Source: Limihaloglobus sulfuriphilus | GTDB taxonomy: Bacteria > Planctomycetota > Phycisphaerae > Sedimentisphaerales > Sedimentisphaeraceae | NCBI RefSeq assembly: GCF_001999965.1 | Contig: NZ_CP019646.1 | Span: 1,860,001 to 1,924,000, forward strand | Length of the DNA stretch: 64,000 nucleotides | Direction: 5' to 3' | Shown: piece by piece, positions 1 to 9,732 of the stretch | Numbering within the stretch: the first letter of the stretch is position 1 | Layout: every line of letters starts with the position of its first letter | Notes under the pieces: generated by a model | What the model saw: the letters and a program-made list of their open reading frames with translations, nothing else | The model's database searches: none | What the model was told of the DNA's origin: nothing | Program-made: the position numbers and the translations under genes

Positions 1-712
1 CGACAGAAAACTTGGTGAACTCCTTGACGTGCTGGAGGAAACCGGCCAGATCAAAAACACAATTATAATCTACACATCCGATCATGGAGAAATGCACGGC
101 AAGTTTGGACTATGGTGGAAATCCGCACCATTCGACGATTCTGCCCGTGTACCGTTAATAATCGCAGGCCCCGGCTTCAAGAAAAACCACAGGGTTAAAA
201 CGCCGGTAAACCAGCTTGACTTACAGGCCTGCATCTTTGAAACGCTCAAATGCAGCCGCCCTGCTCACTGGGCAGGCTCGCCGCTGCAGAACATACCCGA
301 CAATGACCCGCAACGCTGCACGTTTTCTGAATATCACGGACACGGCGTACGGGGAAGCTGGTATATCATCCGCCGGAGAGACTGGAAGTATATCTGGTAC
401 AAATCAGCTCCAAACCAGCTTTTCAATATGCGGCAGGACCCACAGGAACTGAGCAATGTCATCGACAAATATCCGCAAAAAGCCGCGGAGCTGGAAAAAG
501 AGCTGAGAAAAATCTGCGACCCTGATAAAGAACATAAAAGGTCAGAAGCATATATAAAGATGGAGCTCGCCGCGATTGAAGCTGCCGGCAAAGCCGGAAA
601 ATTAAAAATCAGACCCGGCGGACACGCCTGGGCGGCGGAAGATATTGATGATTTTATAAACAGAAAATTCAAAAGGCACAAATCTCCAGACCTGAATAAC
701 TGGAAAAAATAA
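1..712 (+). CDS. Sulfatase, C-terminal part (5' end outside window)
   Basis: The reading frame is open from base 2 to the stop at 710-712, so the gene starts upstream of the window and only about 237 residues are visible. The segment TSDHGEMHGKFGLWWK is the metal-binding/catalytic Asp-His block of formylglycine-dependent (type I, S1 family) sulfatases; RVPLIIAGPG and the later QLFNMRQDPQELSN block are typical of the sulfatase C-terminal subdomain. The catalytic Cys motif lies outside the window. The next sulfatase starts 1 nt after the stop, so the two are co-transcribed and probably translationally coupled. Substrate cannot be read from the sequence; the chondroitin-lyase-like neighbour suggests a sulfated glycosaminoglycan. 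Confidence 0.93.
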   Translation, partial: DRKLGELLDVLEETGQIKNTIIIYTSDHGEMHGKFGLWWKSAPFDDSARVPLIIAGPGFKKNHRVKTPVNQLDLQACIFETLKCSRPAHWAGSPLQNIPDNDPQRCTFSEYHGHGVRGSWYIIRRRDWKYIWYKSAPNQLFNMRQDPQELSNVIDKYPQKAAELEKELRKICDPDKEHKRSEAYIKMELAAIEAAGKAGKLKIRPGGHAWAAEDIDDFINRKFKRHKSPDLNNWKK

Positions 713-713
713 C

Positions 714-2174
714 ATGAAAAACAGAAGAGAATTTTTAAAACAGACCCTCTTAACTGCCGGGGTAACACTAACTGGATGTAAAATGAAGAATCAAAACATC
801 GCAAATACAATAGATAGAAGACCTAACATACTTTACATAATGACTGACCAGCAGTGCGCTTCTGCCATGAGCTGCGCAGGAAACCCCGACCTCAAGACCC
901 CCGCTATGGACAGTATCGCGGCCGAGGGTGTGATGTTCGAAAAGGCCTACTGCACACAGCCGGTCTGCGTGCCCTCCAGAGTGAGCATGTTTACGGGAAA
1001 GATGCCCCACGAAACAGAAGTTACATACAACACAGAAGACTACGGGCTTAGCCCGAAAAACGGTATTATCGGAAAGATAATGAACGAAGCGGGATATGAC
1101 TGCGGCTATGCCGGCAAATGGCATGTCACAATACCGCCGCGGGATATAGACCTCCACGGTTTTGAAACAATCTTTACCACAGTACCAAAAGGGCAGCGGC
1201 TTCTTCACGGTTTTGGCGAACAGACAGAGGCCGCGGACCACAGCGACTTTCAAATACCTGAATTCACCGGCAAATTCCTTGATCGCCGCCGCGAGAAACC
1301 TTATTTTCTGTTTGTCTCATTCACTAACCCGCATGATATCTGCCAGTGGGCACGGGGCGACAGCCTCCCAAACGGAGATATCGGCGAGGCTCCCGAAGCT
1401 GAAAAATGCCCGCTGCTGCCGGATAATTTTGAAATCCCCAAAGACGAGCCGTCTATTATCCGCACTCACAAAAGCCAATCACCCAAGATGTACCCCTCCG
1501 GCGACTGGCAGGACGATAAATGGCGCCAATACAGATGGGCGTATTACAGGTGCACTGAGCTGATTGACTCTCTTATAGAAAAAGTCCTCAAGCAGGCACG
1601 CGGCATCGAGAGCACCAGGGAAACCGTAATTATCTTCACCAGCGACCACGGCGACGGCAATGCGGCCCACAAATGGAACCAGAAAATGGTTCTCTACGAA
1701 GAGCCGGCACGAATCCCCCTGATAATAACCACTCAAAACAAGAAATTAAAAAACACAAAAGACTCCACGCACCTTGTCTCAAACGGATTGGATTTAATTC
1801 CAACAATCTGTGACTACGCCCAAACCAGCCCGCCCCAGGACCTCCGGGGACTTAGTCTTAAAGATATAGTCCAAAAAGGCAGCACAGAGAAGTGGCGGGA
1901 TTATGTAGTTTGCGAAACAGACCTGCACCACAAATACGGCCAACCTGACGGCAATCTTGGACGTATGCTCAGAACTGACAATTACAAATACATCATTTAC
2001 TCTAATGGCCGCGGCAGGGAACAGCTTTTCAACATGAGCATTGACCCGGGAGAGAAGCTCAACCTCGCGCAGGACAAGAAATACAGAAGTGAACTCCAAA
2101 GACACAGAGGACTGCTCAAAGAATGGTGCAAAGAGACAAATGACACAGATTTTATATCGTGCATCCCGGAATAA
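714..2174 (+). CDS. Type I sulfatase, exported (twin-arginine/lipoprotein-like leader)
   Basis: A 486-residue formylglycine-dependent sulfatase. The N-terminus carries a twin-arginine motif (NRREFLK) followed by a hydrophobic stretch ending in LTGC, so it is probably Tat-exported and possibly lipidated at Cys22. The sulfatase domain starts at about residue 36 (RPNILYIMTDQQ). The modification motif C-V-P-S-R, within CTQPVCVPSRVSMFTGK, is the Cys-type CxPSR signature converted to formylglycine by a maturase. The second metal site is TSDHGDGNAAHKW. The C-terminal REQLFNMSIDPGEKLNLA block is standard. The start is fixed by the 1-nt gap to the upstream sulfatase and the clear leader. It lies in an operon with the PL8 lyase, 32 nt upstream of it. 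Likely removes sulfate esters from a glycosaminoglycan or its oligosaccharides; exact specificity is unknown. Confidence 0.93.
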   Translation: MKNRREFLKQTLLTAGVTLTGCKMKNQNIANTIDRRPNILYIMTDQQCASAMSCAGNPDLKTPAMDSIAAEGVMFEKAYCTQPVCVPSRVSMFTGKMPHETEVTYNTEDYGLSPKNGIIGKIMNEAGYDCGYAGKWHVTIPPRDIDLHGFETIFTTVPKGQRLLHGFGEQTEAADHSDFQIPEFTGKFLDRRREKPYFLFVSFTNPHDICQWARGDSLPNGDIGEAPEAEKCPLLPDNFEIPKDEPSIIRTHKSQSPKMYPSGDWQDDKWRQYRWAYYRCTELIDSLIEKVLKQARGIESTRETVIIFTSDHGDGNAAHKWNQKMVLYEEPARIPLIITTQNKKLKNTKDSTHLVSNGLDLIPTICDYAQTSPPQDLRGLSLKDIVQKGSTEKWRDYVVCETDLHHKYGQPDGNLGRMLRTDNYKYIIYSNGRGREQLFNMSIDPGEKLNLAQDKKYRSELQRHRGLLKEWCKETNDTDFISCIPE

Positions 2175-2206
2175 TAAAACCCGCTGAAAGAAGAGAAACA
2201 ACCGCA

Positions 2207-5200
2207 ATGAAAAAATATTTGTTTACAATATACCTTCTGACTTCCATGTTCAGCGTTTCAATGGCACTTGATTCATTTGAAACCATCCCCGCAAACTGGA
2301 ACACCTATGCCGGCGGCAGTATCAGCACTTCTCCAGACCATTATAAAGACGGAGCAAATTCGCTGAGATGGGATTTTGTAAACGGCTCATACCTGATGGC
2401 AGAGAATCCGGCAAACCTTCATACCGCCGGAACGAACAATTCAGGCGGTATCATAATCTGGGTTTACAATGAAACCCCGATAGATGCGAACATAACTCTT
2501 ATGTTTGGAGACCATGACGAAATATTAAACGAAACATGTAAATATAAGATTGATTTCGGGCTCAACTTTACCGGCTGGAGGTGCGGCTGGATCCGCCTGC
2601 AAGAAGATGCCGTCAACCCTTCCTGGACGAAGAATTATTCAATGGACTGGTTCGGCATAAAAGCCCCCTCTTCTCAAACCGGAACCGTATTTTTGGATAT
2701 GGTTGATTTTGTTGACGTTGTAACATGGTACCGAACCAGAGACCATCAGCTGCCTCATATAAACCCCAGCAGCCAATTGTCATTTCATCACTGGCAGCAT
2801 ACCCAAAAATGGAGCGTGCAGCAGCCGCAGGACTTGCCCCCTGAGGAAATAACTTTAAATCAGATAAATGATTTTGCCGCCGTAAAGCAGCGGTATGAAG
2901 ATTTTCTTCTCGGCGAAAACATTGAAAACAGCACCAATATCATCGAACATTTTGATACGGATACAACAGTTACAATTGACAACAGCGGCAGCAGCAATGA
3001 ACTGACTCAGCTCTCACAAAGCAGCGGCTTCCGCTGGGGAGGATACAATGCGGGCAGCTCCGGAAATATTATGTTGGAGTCGCAAACTGATAACCGCCTC
3101 AGATTCAGGCTTGCCGCAAACACATCAGGCAGCTACGCATATACGATTTTTGACGCTTCCGGCGGCACTGATAACCCTCAACAGAACAAAACAGAAAGCA
3201 TCAGCTGCTCTGCGGTTGGGTCAGGCCTGGAAGGAACTGAAATCCGCTTTATGGTTAGAAGTGCTGCGGACTTAACGTGGTACTGCTCCGAAGCCATCGC
3301 CGCACAGGAAAACCAGGCCGTTAACGTTGAAAGCCTTCAGTGGTATGCCGTTCATCCGGCCTCCAACTATCAGCTGAATCAGCTTGCGCCCAGAGATGAG
3401 GCCCCGCTGAACATATCACAAACCATCTCAGGAGGATTTTCTGAATTAGTCGGCGAATTTATCGATGGAGGCGGAGTTTACATTGAAAACGGAACACAAA
3501 GCTATTATAACATAAACAGTATTGAATGGGGCACAGTAGATATCGTCAGCAGGCGAATGAACTCTATCCAGAACTTTATCTCAAACGGCGTTTCTCAATA
3601 CGAAAATTTCACAATAACAAGAACAGGCTCAGGAATAAAAGGCACTCCCCTTTTCAACAGAAACAGCGCCTACTCACCAAAGGTCGGAGAAGAATTCGCA
3701 GAAACCGTTATGCTTGCCCTGGCACTGGATTACCGCATTAACGCCAATGGAGAAAGCAAAGACAAATTCCTGCTCTGCCTTGACCACCTTCATGACCAGG
3801 GCTGGGCACAGGGAAGCTCTATGGGCTCATTAAGTTTTCAGATGAACCAAGAGGCCGGCTGGGTAAACTCAATTTTCCTTATGTGGGATGCCATGTCAGA
3901 GCACCAGAAGCAGTACAGCTGGAATGCCCTGGACTGGTACTGTGAGTTTGGAGAGGTTTACAAAAAGCCCTATTTCCGCGGCGGCACAACCGCAGACAGG
4001 TTTCAGTGCATTGAAATACCGCGGCTTCTGAGAATACTGCTAATGCCCGACACGCCTGAGAAGGTTCGCGACATGCACAATTACATAGAATGGCTAAGCA
4101 ACGCATACGGCACCGCTTACGGCTGGTCGGGAACGATCAAACCAGATTACACAGGTTGGCACCACCTCGGCATCCAGGCAAACGCCTACGCCCCCGCGGC
4201 ATTCCATGCCGGCGCTGCGGTTATATATATGCTTTCCGGCAGCGAATTTGCCGTCAAAGACGATGCCGTGAAAAACATTGAGAACGCGTTGGCCGCATAC
4301 AGCATATATCTCAACAAATATGACATGAATACAGGCATAGGCGGAAAGATGGCGGCCGACGGCACAGACGACCTTGTAAGCGTCCTGCCTGCCTATGCAT
4401 ACCTGGCCGCGGCTGACGGGGATACCGCCAACAGCAGATTCGCGGCGATATTCAAGAGGCTCTATGACATGTACCACCCGGGAGTGCTTTCAGAAATGAC
4501 CAGCTCTGCTACAACAGCGGGCAAAATGTGGGTCAGGACGCTTGGATCAAACAAGATAGTTCAGCAGATAGCCGAATCCAACGCAGAGGCTGAAGAAACC
4601 CCCTCCGGAACATTCAATTACAACTGCTCTGCCCTGCTTGCCCACCGCAGGAGCGACTGGCTGGCCTCCGTTAAGGGCTGGAGCAAATACGTATTGAATT
4701 ACGAAACGCCCGGAACTAACGAGCTTGGCTGGAACCAGAGCAGCGGCTGTCTGCAGATACTTACGCCGCAAGGTAAAACGGCAAGCGGGATAGACCTGGA
4801 CAGCGGCTGGGACTGGAACCGATACCCCGGGAACACTGCCGTAAACATATCGTACAGCGATTTAGCCGCAAAACCCGATCGTATGTTCACAAAGGAAGGA
4901 TTCGTCGGCGGAACAAATCTGGACAATCAGGACGGGCTTTTCGCCATGAAGCTGCGGGACAACCTCTCGGGGATAGACCTCAAAGCGGATAAAACTTATT
5001 TCTTTTTCGATGATGTAATAGTTTGTTTGGGCACCGGAATAAGCGAGGCCAACGGTGCAGGAAACGTTGAGACCACCCTTTTCCAGGGCAGATTAGCAGA
5101 AAAAGACAAACCCGTTTACGACAATTCGACTTCACCGGTAACTGCGTTCCCGTACTCGAGCGACTACACAGACAACGAAACCTGGCTGATGGACGCGTTC

Positions 5201-6586
5201 GGCAATGGATATTATATCCCCTCAGGGCAGACAGTTCATCTCCGCAAGTACACGCAAACCACAATGAACAAAACCGCTGCCGGAACTTCTGCCGCCGACT
5301 TTGCCGCGGCCTGGCTCGAACACGGAACCGGCCCCAGCGGGCAAAGCTACGAATACGCCGTAAAGGTACAGACATCACCCAATGAGATGCTCGCTTTCGC
5401 AGAAGCCCCAACCTATCAGGTGATGCAGAAAGACGGAAATGCCCATGTCGTACAGGACAAAATCACAAAAACAACAGGATATGCCGTCTTCGCGGCAGAC
5501 CAGAGCTTTTCAGCCGGTGATGTTAAACACGCCGCATCGCCATCGCTTATTCTTACCCGCAGAGATGGCCCCAACCGTCTCAATTTGAGTATATGCGACC
5601 CTGATTTACATATTGACGACGGCGGCAACCCCGGACAGGACACCTGCAGTGTCAAGCAGGAACACATATACTACAACAAGAGCCAACAATCCAGCGTTAA
5701 TATCACTCTAAGAGGCAAATGGCAGCTTAACCGCTCCTGCGGAATAAAAGAATCTTTCGATGCGGAAACAGACGTTGAAATTGACGCCGGCGGCCCCGCC
5801 AATGAACAGCCCAAAACCTCACCCGCCACCGGATACACCTGGGGCGGATACAACGCCGCCGACTCCGGCAACGTCCACTTCGACACTCAATTTGGAGGCA
5901 GGCTCCGTTTCAGATTAGCTGCTAACACACAAGGCAGCTACGCCTACACCATATTCAAAGACAGCTCTGGCCTGCACAATACAGTAAAACCCAAATCTGT
6001 AAGTTTCACCTGCGGAGCAAGGGGACTTGAAGGCACATACATAAGAGTTATGCTTAGAAACTCAACCTCACTGAAATGGTACATATCCAAACCGCTCAAG
6101 GCCGAGGATTTTGTCGTTCTCAATCTGCACCAGACCCTCTGGGCGGAAATTGATTCTGATGCGGCTCAGAACCTTAACCGGCTCGCCGCGGCAGACGAGA
6201 AAGCATTAACATTCTCCGGCAATTTTGAATATTACCAGGACAGTCTCGGCGAAAACATAGACGCTGCGGGCTTCTATATAGAAACGGGAACCAATGATTA
6301 TTTTGCAATTGATGAAATTGTATGGAGCAGATTCGAAGACGGCCTTTTTGCCGGAATAACTGATTCCAGCCTCCTGCAGACAGCAATTGAAGCTCAATGC
6401 TATTACGGCAAGGTAATGAATTTAGACCTTGTCAGAAACATAAATCTGCCTGACTATGCAAACTTCGCGAGGCAATGGCTTAAACAGGATTGCGGAGAAT
6501 GCGACGGCGCTGACCTCAATACAGACAATAAGGTTGGAATCCACGATTTAATCATCTTGACATCAGGATGGCTGTATAACAGATAA
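2207..6586 (+). CDS. Secreted PL8 polysaccharide lyase (chondroitin/hyaluronan lyase-like) with two copies of an extra module and a dockerin-like end
   Basis: About 1459 residues from the ATG at 2207, chosen because it begins a signal peptide (MKKYLFTIYLLTSMFSVSMA); an upstream in-frame start would overlap the preceding gene. After cleavage comes a chondroitinase-ABC-type N-terminal beta domain (LDSFETIPANW). An inserted module follows at residues 245-445, then an alpha-toroid carrying WHHLGIQANAY near 650, where the His-to-Tyr spacing of 9 matches the catalytic pair of PL8 lyases. The central beta domain contains LLAHRRSDWLASVKGWSKY. Residues 1180-1380 repeat the inserted module (shared LRFRLAANT.GSYAYTIF). 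The C-terminus (residues 1418-1458) is a dockerin-like calcium loop ending GWLYNR. The enzyme would eliminatively cleave uronic-acid-containing glycosaminoglycans outside the cell; the sulfatases on both sides support chondroitin or dermatan sulfate. Confidence 0.88.
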   Translation: MKKYLFTIYLLTSMFSVSMALDSFETIPANWNTYAGGSISTSPDHYKDGANSLRWDFVNGSYLMAENPANLHTAGTNNSGGIIIWVYNETPIDANITLMFGDHDEILNETCKYKIDFGLNFTGWRCGWIRLQEDAVNPSWTKNYSMDWFGIKAPSSQTGTVFLDMVDFVDVVTWYRTRDHQLPHINPSSQLSFHHWQHTQKWSVQQPQDLPPEEITLNQINDFAAVKQRYEDFLLGENIENSTNIIEHFDTDTTVTIDNSGSSNELTQLSQSSGFRWGGYNAGSSGNIMLESQTDNRLRFRLAANTSGSYAYTIFDASGGTDNPQQNKTESISCSAVGSGLEGTEIRFMVRSAADLTWYCSEAIAAQENQAVNVESLQWYAVHPASNYQLNQLAPRDEAPLNISQTISGGFSELVGEFIDGGGVYIENGTQSYYNINSIEWGTVDIVSRRMNSIQNFISNGVSQYENFTITRTGSGIKGTPLFNRNSAYSPKVGEEFAETVMLALALDYRINANGESKDKFLLCLDHLHDQGWAQGSSMGSLSFQMNQEAGWVNSIFLMWDAMSEHQKQYSWNALDWYCEFGEVYKKPYFRGGTTADRFQCIEIPRLLRILLMPDTPEKVRDMHNYIEWLSNAYGTAYGWSGTIKPDYTGWHHLGIQANAYAPAAFHAGAAVIYMLSGSEFAVKDDAVKNIENALAAYSIYLNKYDMNTGIGGKMAADGTDDLVSVLPAYAYLAAADGDTANSRFAAIFKRLYDMYHPGVLSEMTSSATTAGKMWVRTLGSNKIVQQIAESNAEAEETPSGTFNYNCSALLAHRRSDWLASVKGWSKYVLNYETPGTNELGWNQSSGCLQILTPQGKTASGIDLDSGWDWNRYPGNTAVNISYSDLAAKPDRMFTKEGFVGGTNLDNQDGLFAMKLRDNLSGIDLKADKTYFFFDDVIVCLGTGISEANGAGNVETTLFQGRLAEKDKPVYDNSTSPVTAFPYSSDYTDNETWLMDAFGNGYYIPSGQTVHLRKYTQTTMNKTAAGTSAADFAAAWLEHGTGPSGQSYEYAVKVQTSPNEMLAFAEAPTYQVMQKDGNAHVVQDKITKTTGYAVFAADQSFSAGDVKHAASPSLILTRRDGPNRLNLSICDPDLHIDDGGNPGQDTCSVKQEHIYYNKSQQSSVNITLRGKWQLNRSCGIKESFDAETDVEIDAGGPANEQPKTSPATGYTWGGYNAADSGNVHFDTQFGGRLRFRLAANTQGSYAYTIFKDSSGLHNTVKPKSVSFTCGARGLEGTYIRVMLRNSTSLKWYISKPLKAEDFVVLNLHQTLWAEIDSDAAQNLNRLAAADEKALTFSGNFEYYQDSLGENIDAAGFYIETGTNDYFAIDEIVWSRFEDGLFAGITDSSLLQTAIEAQCYYGKVMNLDLVRNINLPDYANFARQWLKQDCGECDGADLNTDNKVGIHDLIILTSGWLYNR

Positions 6587-6625
6587 ACATCAACTTATAT
6601 ATACGATTAGACAAAGAAAGCTGAT

Positions 6626-8170
6626 ATGAAAACGTACAACGACTACAAGGTATATTATGGAGACATTCACACACACTGCGGCATATCGTATGGCCACGGC
6701 AGCCTTGAAGACGCATTGAAAAACGCCCGCGAGCAGCTCGACTTCTGCTCTGTCACAGGACACGCCCACTGGCACGATATGCCCGAGCCTGATGAACGAA
6801 TCCAGTATATAATAGACTTCCACAAAAAGGGATTCCAGAAATTGAAAAACGGATGGAATGACATGCTGGAAACCCTCAAAAAGTACAACAAAGACGGCCG
6901 GTTTCTGGTTTTCCCCGGATTTGAGATACACTCCAATTCTGACGGGGACAGAACCGTAGTGTACAAAGACATCACAGGTGAGATTATCTATGCCGAGAAT
7001 ATCGCTCAACTGCACGAAAAGCTCAAACAGCTCAAAGAAAAAGGCATCGAATCATTGTCGTTCCCTCATCATATAGGATACAAAACCGGCACAAGAGGCA
7101 TCAACTGGAGCACTTTCGACGGCAATAAGGAGCCAGTTGCGGAGCTGATATCAATGCACGGCTGTTCCGAAAAAAGCGAAAATACCCGCCCTTTCCTCCA
7201 TTCGATGGGACCGGCAGACTGGGAAAGCACAATTCAATACGGCCTTAAACAGGGACACATTTTCGGCTTTTGCGCAAACACAGACCACCACAGCGCACAT
7301 CCGGGAAGCTACGGCCACGGCAGAACCGCTCTCTGGGCGGAAGACCTCTCAAGAGATGCCCTCTGGCAAGCCTTTTACCAGCGCAGAACATACGCTCTGA
7401 CCGGTGACAGAATTGATTTGAAATTTGCCCTAAACGCCGCCCCTATGGGTTCGATCATACCCGCATGCAAACAGAGAGATATTGATATCAGCGTCTCCGC
7501 CGGAAGCGCCATTGATTATGTGGATATAGTCAAAGACAACCGTCTCTTAAAAAGATTCTCGCAGTGCGATTTTGACAATACGGCCGACCAGGATTGCGAA
7601 ACGGTAAAGACTAAAATACACCTCGAACTCGGCTGGGGTGAGAGAGGCAAAACCACCGACTGGGAAGTGGAACTGGAAATAGATGAAGGTGAAATTTTAG
7701 ATATTGAACCGAGATTCAGAGGCAGAGAGGTTGTCTCGCCGGTAGAGAAAAAGGACAATTCATCTCAGTTTTACACCTCTACATGGCAGCGTCTCTCAGA
7801 AAAATCTCTCAAGCTCAGCTGCACAAGTGAATCTAACCCGAACAACTCAACCTGCACAACACAGGGCATCTGCCTTGAAATTCAAGCACCGCGAAGCGCC
7901 CGGATAAAAGCGGTGCTCAACGGAAAGAGAGAAGTCATCTCGCTGCAAAGGCTCATGGAAGGAGCTTACACCGGCTCTCTGGGCTCAATTGATTCGCCTG
8001 CATATAAATTCAACAGGGCGCCCCGGAGCAATGAAATGAACTGGAACATCAAATATATTGACACCGGCACAGATACAAGGTTTGATATTGGACACAGTTT
8101 CTATTATATTAGAGTAAAACAGCAAAACGACCAATGGGCATGGAGCTCACCCGTATTTGTAAAGAAATAA
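6626..8170 (+). CDS. DUF3604/PHP-superfamily metal-dependent hydrolase-like protein
   Basis: 514 residues, with no signal peptide, so predicted cytoplasmic. The N-terminal YYGDIHTHCGISYGHGSLEDAL resembles the first metal-binding motif (HxH) of PHP-type phosphoesterases; further His/Asp clusters (VTGHAHWHD, SFPHHIGY, ANTDHHSAHPG) match the pattern of DUF3604 proteins. The C-terminal half (from about residue 290) is a beta-rich accessory region. DUF3604 proteins recur in sulfatase-rich and polysaccharide-utilisation loci, but their reaction is not established. It sits 39 nt after the lyase and 19 nt before the next sulfatase. A role in processing the released oligosaccharides, or a phosphorylated or sulfated intermediate, is inference. 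Confidence 0.8.
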   Translation: MKTYNDYKVYYGDIHTHCGISYGHGSLEDALKNAREQLDFCSVTGHAHWHDMPEPDERIQYIIDFHKKGFQKLKNGWNDMLETLKKYNKDGRFLVFPGFEIHSNSDGDRTVVYKDITGEIIYAENIAQLHEKLKQLKEKGIESLSFPHHIGYKTGTRGINWSTFDGNKEPVAELISMHGCSEKSENTRPFLHSMGPADWESTIQYGLKQGHIFGFCANTDHHSAHPGSYGHGRTALWAEDLSRDALWQAFYQRRTYALTGDRIDLKFALNAAPMGSIIPACKQRDIDISVSAGSAIDYVDIVKDNRLLKRFSQCDFDNTADQDCETVKTKIHLELGWGERGKTTDWEVELEIDEGEILDIEPRFRGREVVSPVEKKDNSSQFYTSTWQRLSEKSLKLSCTSESNPNNSTCTTQGICLEIQAPRSARIKAVLNGKREVISLQRLMEGAYTGSLGSIDSPAYKFNRAPRSNEMNWNIKYIDTGTDTRFDIGHSFYYIRVKQQNDQWAWSSPVFVKK

Positions 8171-8189
8171 CACGAAAGGCAACAGAACA

Positions 8190-9671
8190 ATGAAACAGCC
8201 TAATATTGTTTTTATAATCACTGACCAGCAAAGATACGACACGATAAACGCCCACGGCTATGGGCACATGATAACGCCCAATATGGACAGACTGGCAAAT
8301 GAGGGAGTTAGTTTTACATCTGCCTTTGCCCCGGGCGCTACCTGTGTTGCCTCAAGAGCGGCCATATTTACCGGCATGTACCCCCATAACACCGGAGTGT
8401 ACAGCTTCAACAGATGGGCTCATCAAAACACCTGGGTCACAGATTTGGCGGACAACGGGTATCACTGTGTTAATATTGGAAAAATGCACTGCGACCCGAT
8501 CTTCGCCCAAAACGGTTTCCATGAAAGATGGGTTGCCGAGAACAAATGCCAGGACTTTGAGAAATTCGGCCTGGCAGAGGACGACTGGGGCAAATTCCTC
8601 ATCGGCAATGGATTAAAACGCCCGCTAAACAGAGCAGAGATGTACAGCGACTGGGACAAAAAGCTAAACGCGGTACCATGGGAATATGAGGAAAGGTACC
8701 ACGTAGATAGTTTCGTGGGAGACACCGCGGTTAAATGGCTCAACAACTGGGATCAGCGGAAATCGCTCTTCCTTGAAATCGGCTTCCCCGGCCCGCACGA
8801 GCCCTATGACCCTCCGCAGCGGTTTATAGACATGTATGAGGACGCGGACATACCTGAGCATAAGTTCTCAGACGATGAGTTCAGCAAAAAACCCAAACAG
8901 CAGAGAACCCTTCAGCAATGGTTCAAGAACACGCCGCACAATGCGGTCATCAACTACGAGGATGCCGATGCAGAAGATGTGAAAAAGATGCGAAAGCATT
9001 ACTGCGCCAACATAACCCTCATAGATGAGAAAATAGGCCAACTGCTCGAATCGCTCGAGACAAACGGGATGCTGGAAAACACTGTTCTCATCTTTACATC
9101 TGACCACGGGGACTCGCTGGGTGACCATAAACTCCCGTATAAATGGCTGATGTATGACCCGATGAACAGAGTGCCGTTCATGATAAAAGACTTCAGGAAA
9201 CCAAACAAGACAGACGGAAAGAAAATCGACGATCTCGTTTCCCTGATTGATATCGGACCGACAATTTTGAACTACACCAAAACAGAAACTCCCGTATATC
9301 TTGAGGGACGCCCGCTCAACGATTACGTCGAAAAAGGCTCCATTGAGGCCCCCTGTCAATACGTATTCTGCGAAGACAACTATCTTATGATGATACGTTC
9401 CAAAACACATAAAATGGTTTATTACATTGACCAGGAATACGGAGAGCTCTACGACTTAACACAAGACCCGCATGAGCTCAGCAATCTCTGGGATGATGAG
9501 AAATACAAGATGCTCAAGATGGAGCTTAAATGCAGGGCACTTGACTGGATCGCGAAAAGCTGCTATTTCAACGGCGGCTACAAGCAGACCAAATCTCGCG
9601 ACTATAAGATTCGCTGGCCCGAAAAAGACGGCTTCGGCCTCTATCTTCAGGGCAGGCCGGACATGGTATAA
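8190..9671 (+). CDS. Type I sulfatase, no leader peptide (CxASR variant)
   Basis: 493 residues starting directly with KQPNIVFIITDQQRYDT, the N-terminal metal-binding strand of S1 sulfatases, with no signal peptide; it is therefore predicted cytoplasmic, unlike the sulfatase at 714-2174. The modification motif reads C-V-A-S-R, which fits the [CS]-x-[PA]-x-R consensus but has Ala in the usual Pro position. The second metal block TSDHGDSLGDHK is intact, and the C-terminal ELYDLTQDPHELSNLW block is present. It lies 19 nt after the DUF3604 gene and 62 nt before the HAD gene. Probably acts on imported sulfated mono- or disaccharides; this is inferred from location only. Confidence 0.92.
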   Translation: MKQPNIVFIITDQQRYDTINAHGYGHMITPNMDRLANEGVSFTSAFAPGATCVASRAAIFTGMYPHNTGVYSFNRWAHQNTWVTDLADNGYHCVNIGKMHCDPIFAQNGFHERWVAENKCQDFEKFGLAEDDWGKFLIGNGLKRPLNRAEMYSDWDKKLNAVPWEYEERYHVDSFVGDTAVKWLNNWDQRKSLFLEIGFPGPHEPYDPPQRFIDMYEDADIPEHKFSDDEFSKKPKQQRTLQQWFKNTPHNAVINYEDADAEDVKKMRKHYCANITLIDEKIGQLLESLETNGMLENTVLIFTSDHGDSLGDHKLPYKWLMYDPMNRVPFMIKDFRKPNKTDGKKIDDLVSLIDIGPTILNYTKTETPVYLEGRPLNDYVEKGSIEAPCQYVFCEDNYLMMIRSKTHKMVYYIDQEYGELYDLTQDPHELSNLWDDEKYKMLKMELKCRALDWIAKSCYFNGGYKQTKSRDYKIRWPEKDGFGLYLQGRPDMV

Positions 9672-9732
9672 CATTAGAAAAACTGAATTTAGAACGAAAT
9701 TTATTACTAATTGCAACAGGAAATTATTTTAC

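Noticed and set aside
9472-9732. N-terminal extension of the HAD hydrolase
   Set aside because: The in-frame extension overlaps the sulfatase coding end; HAD motif I lies just after the ATG at 9733.
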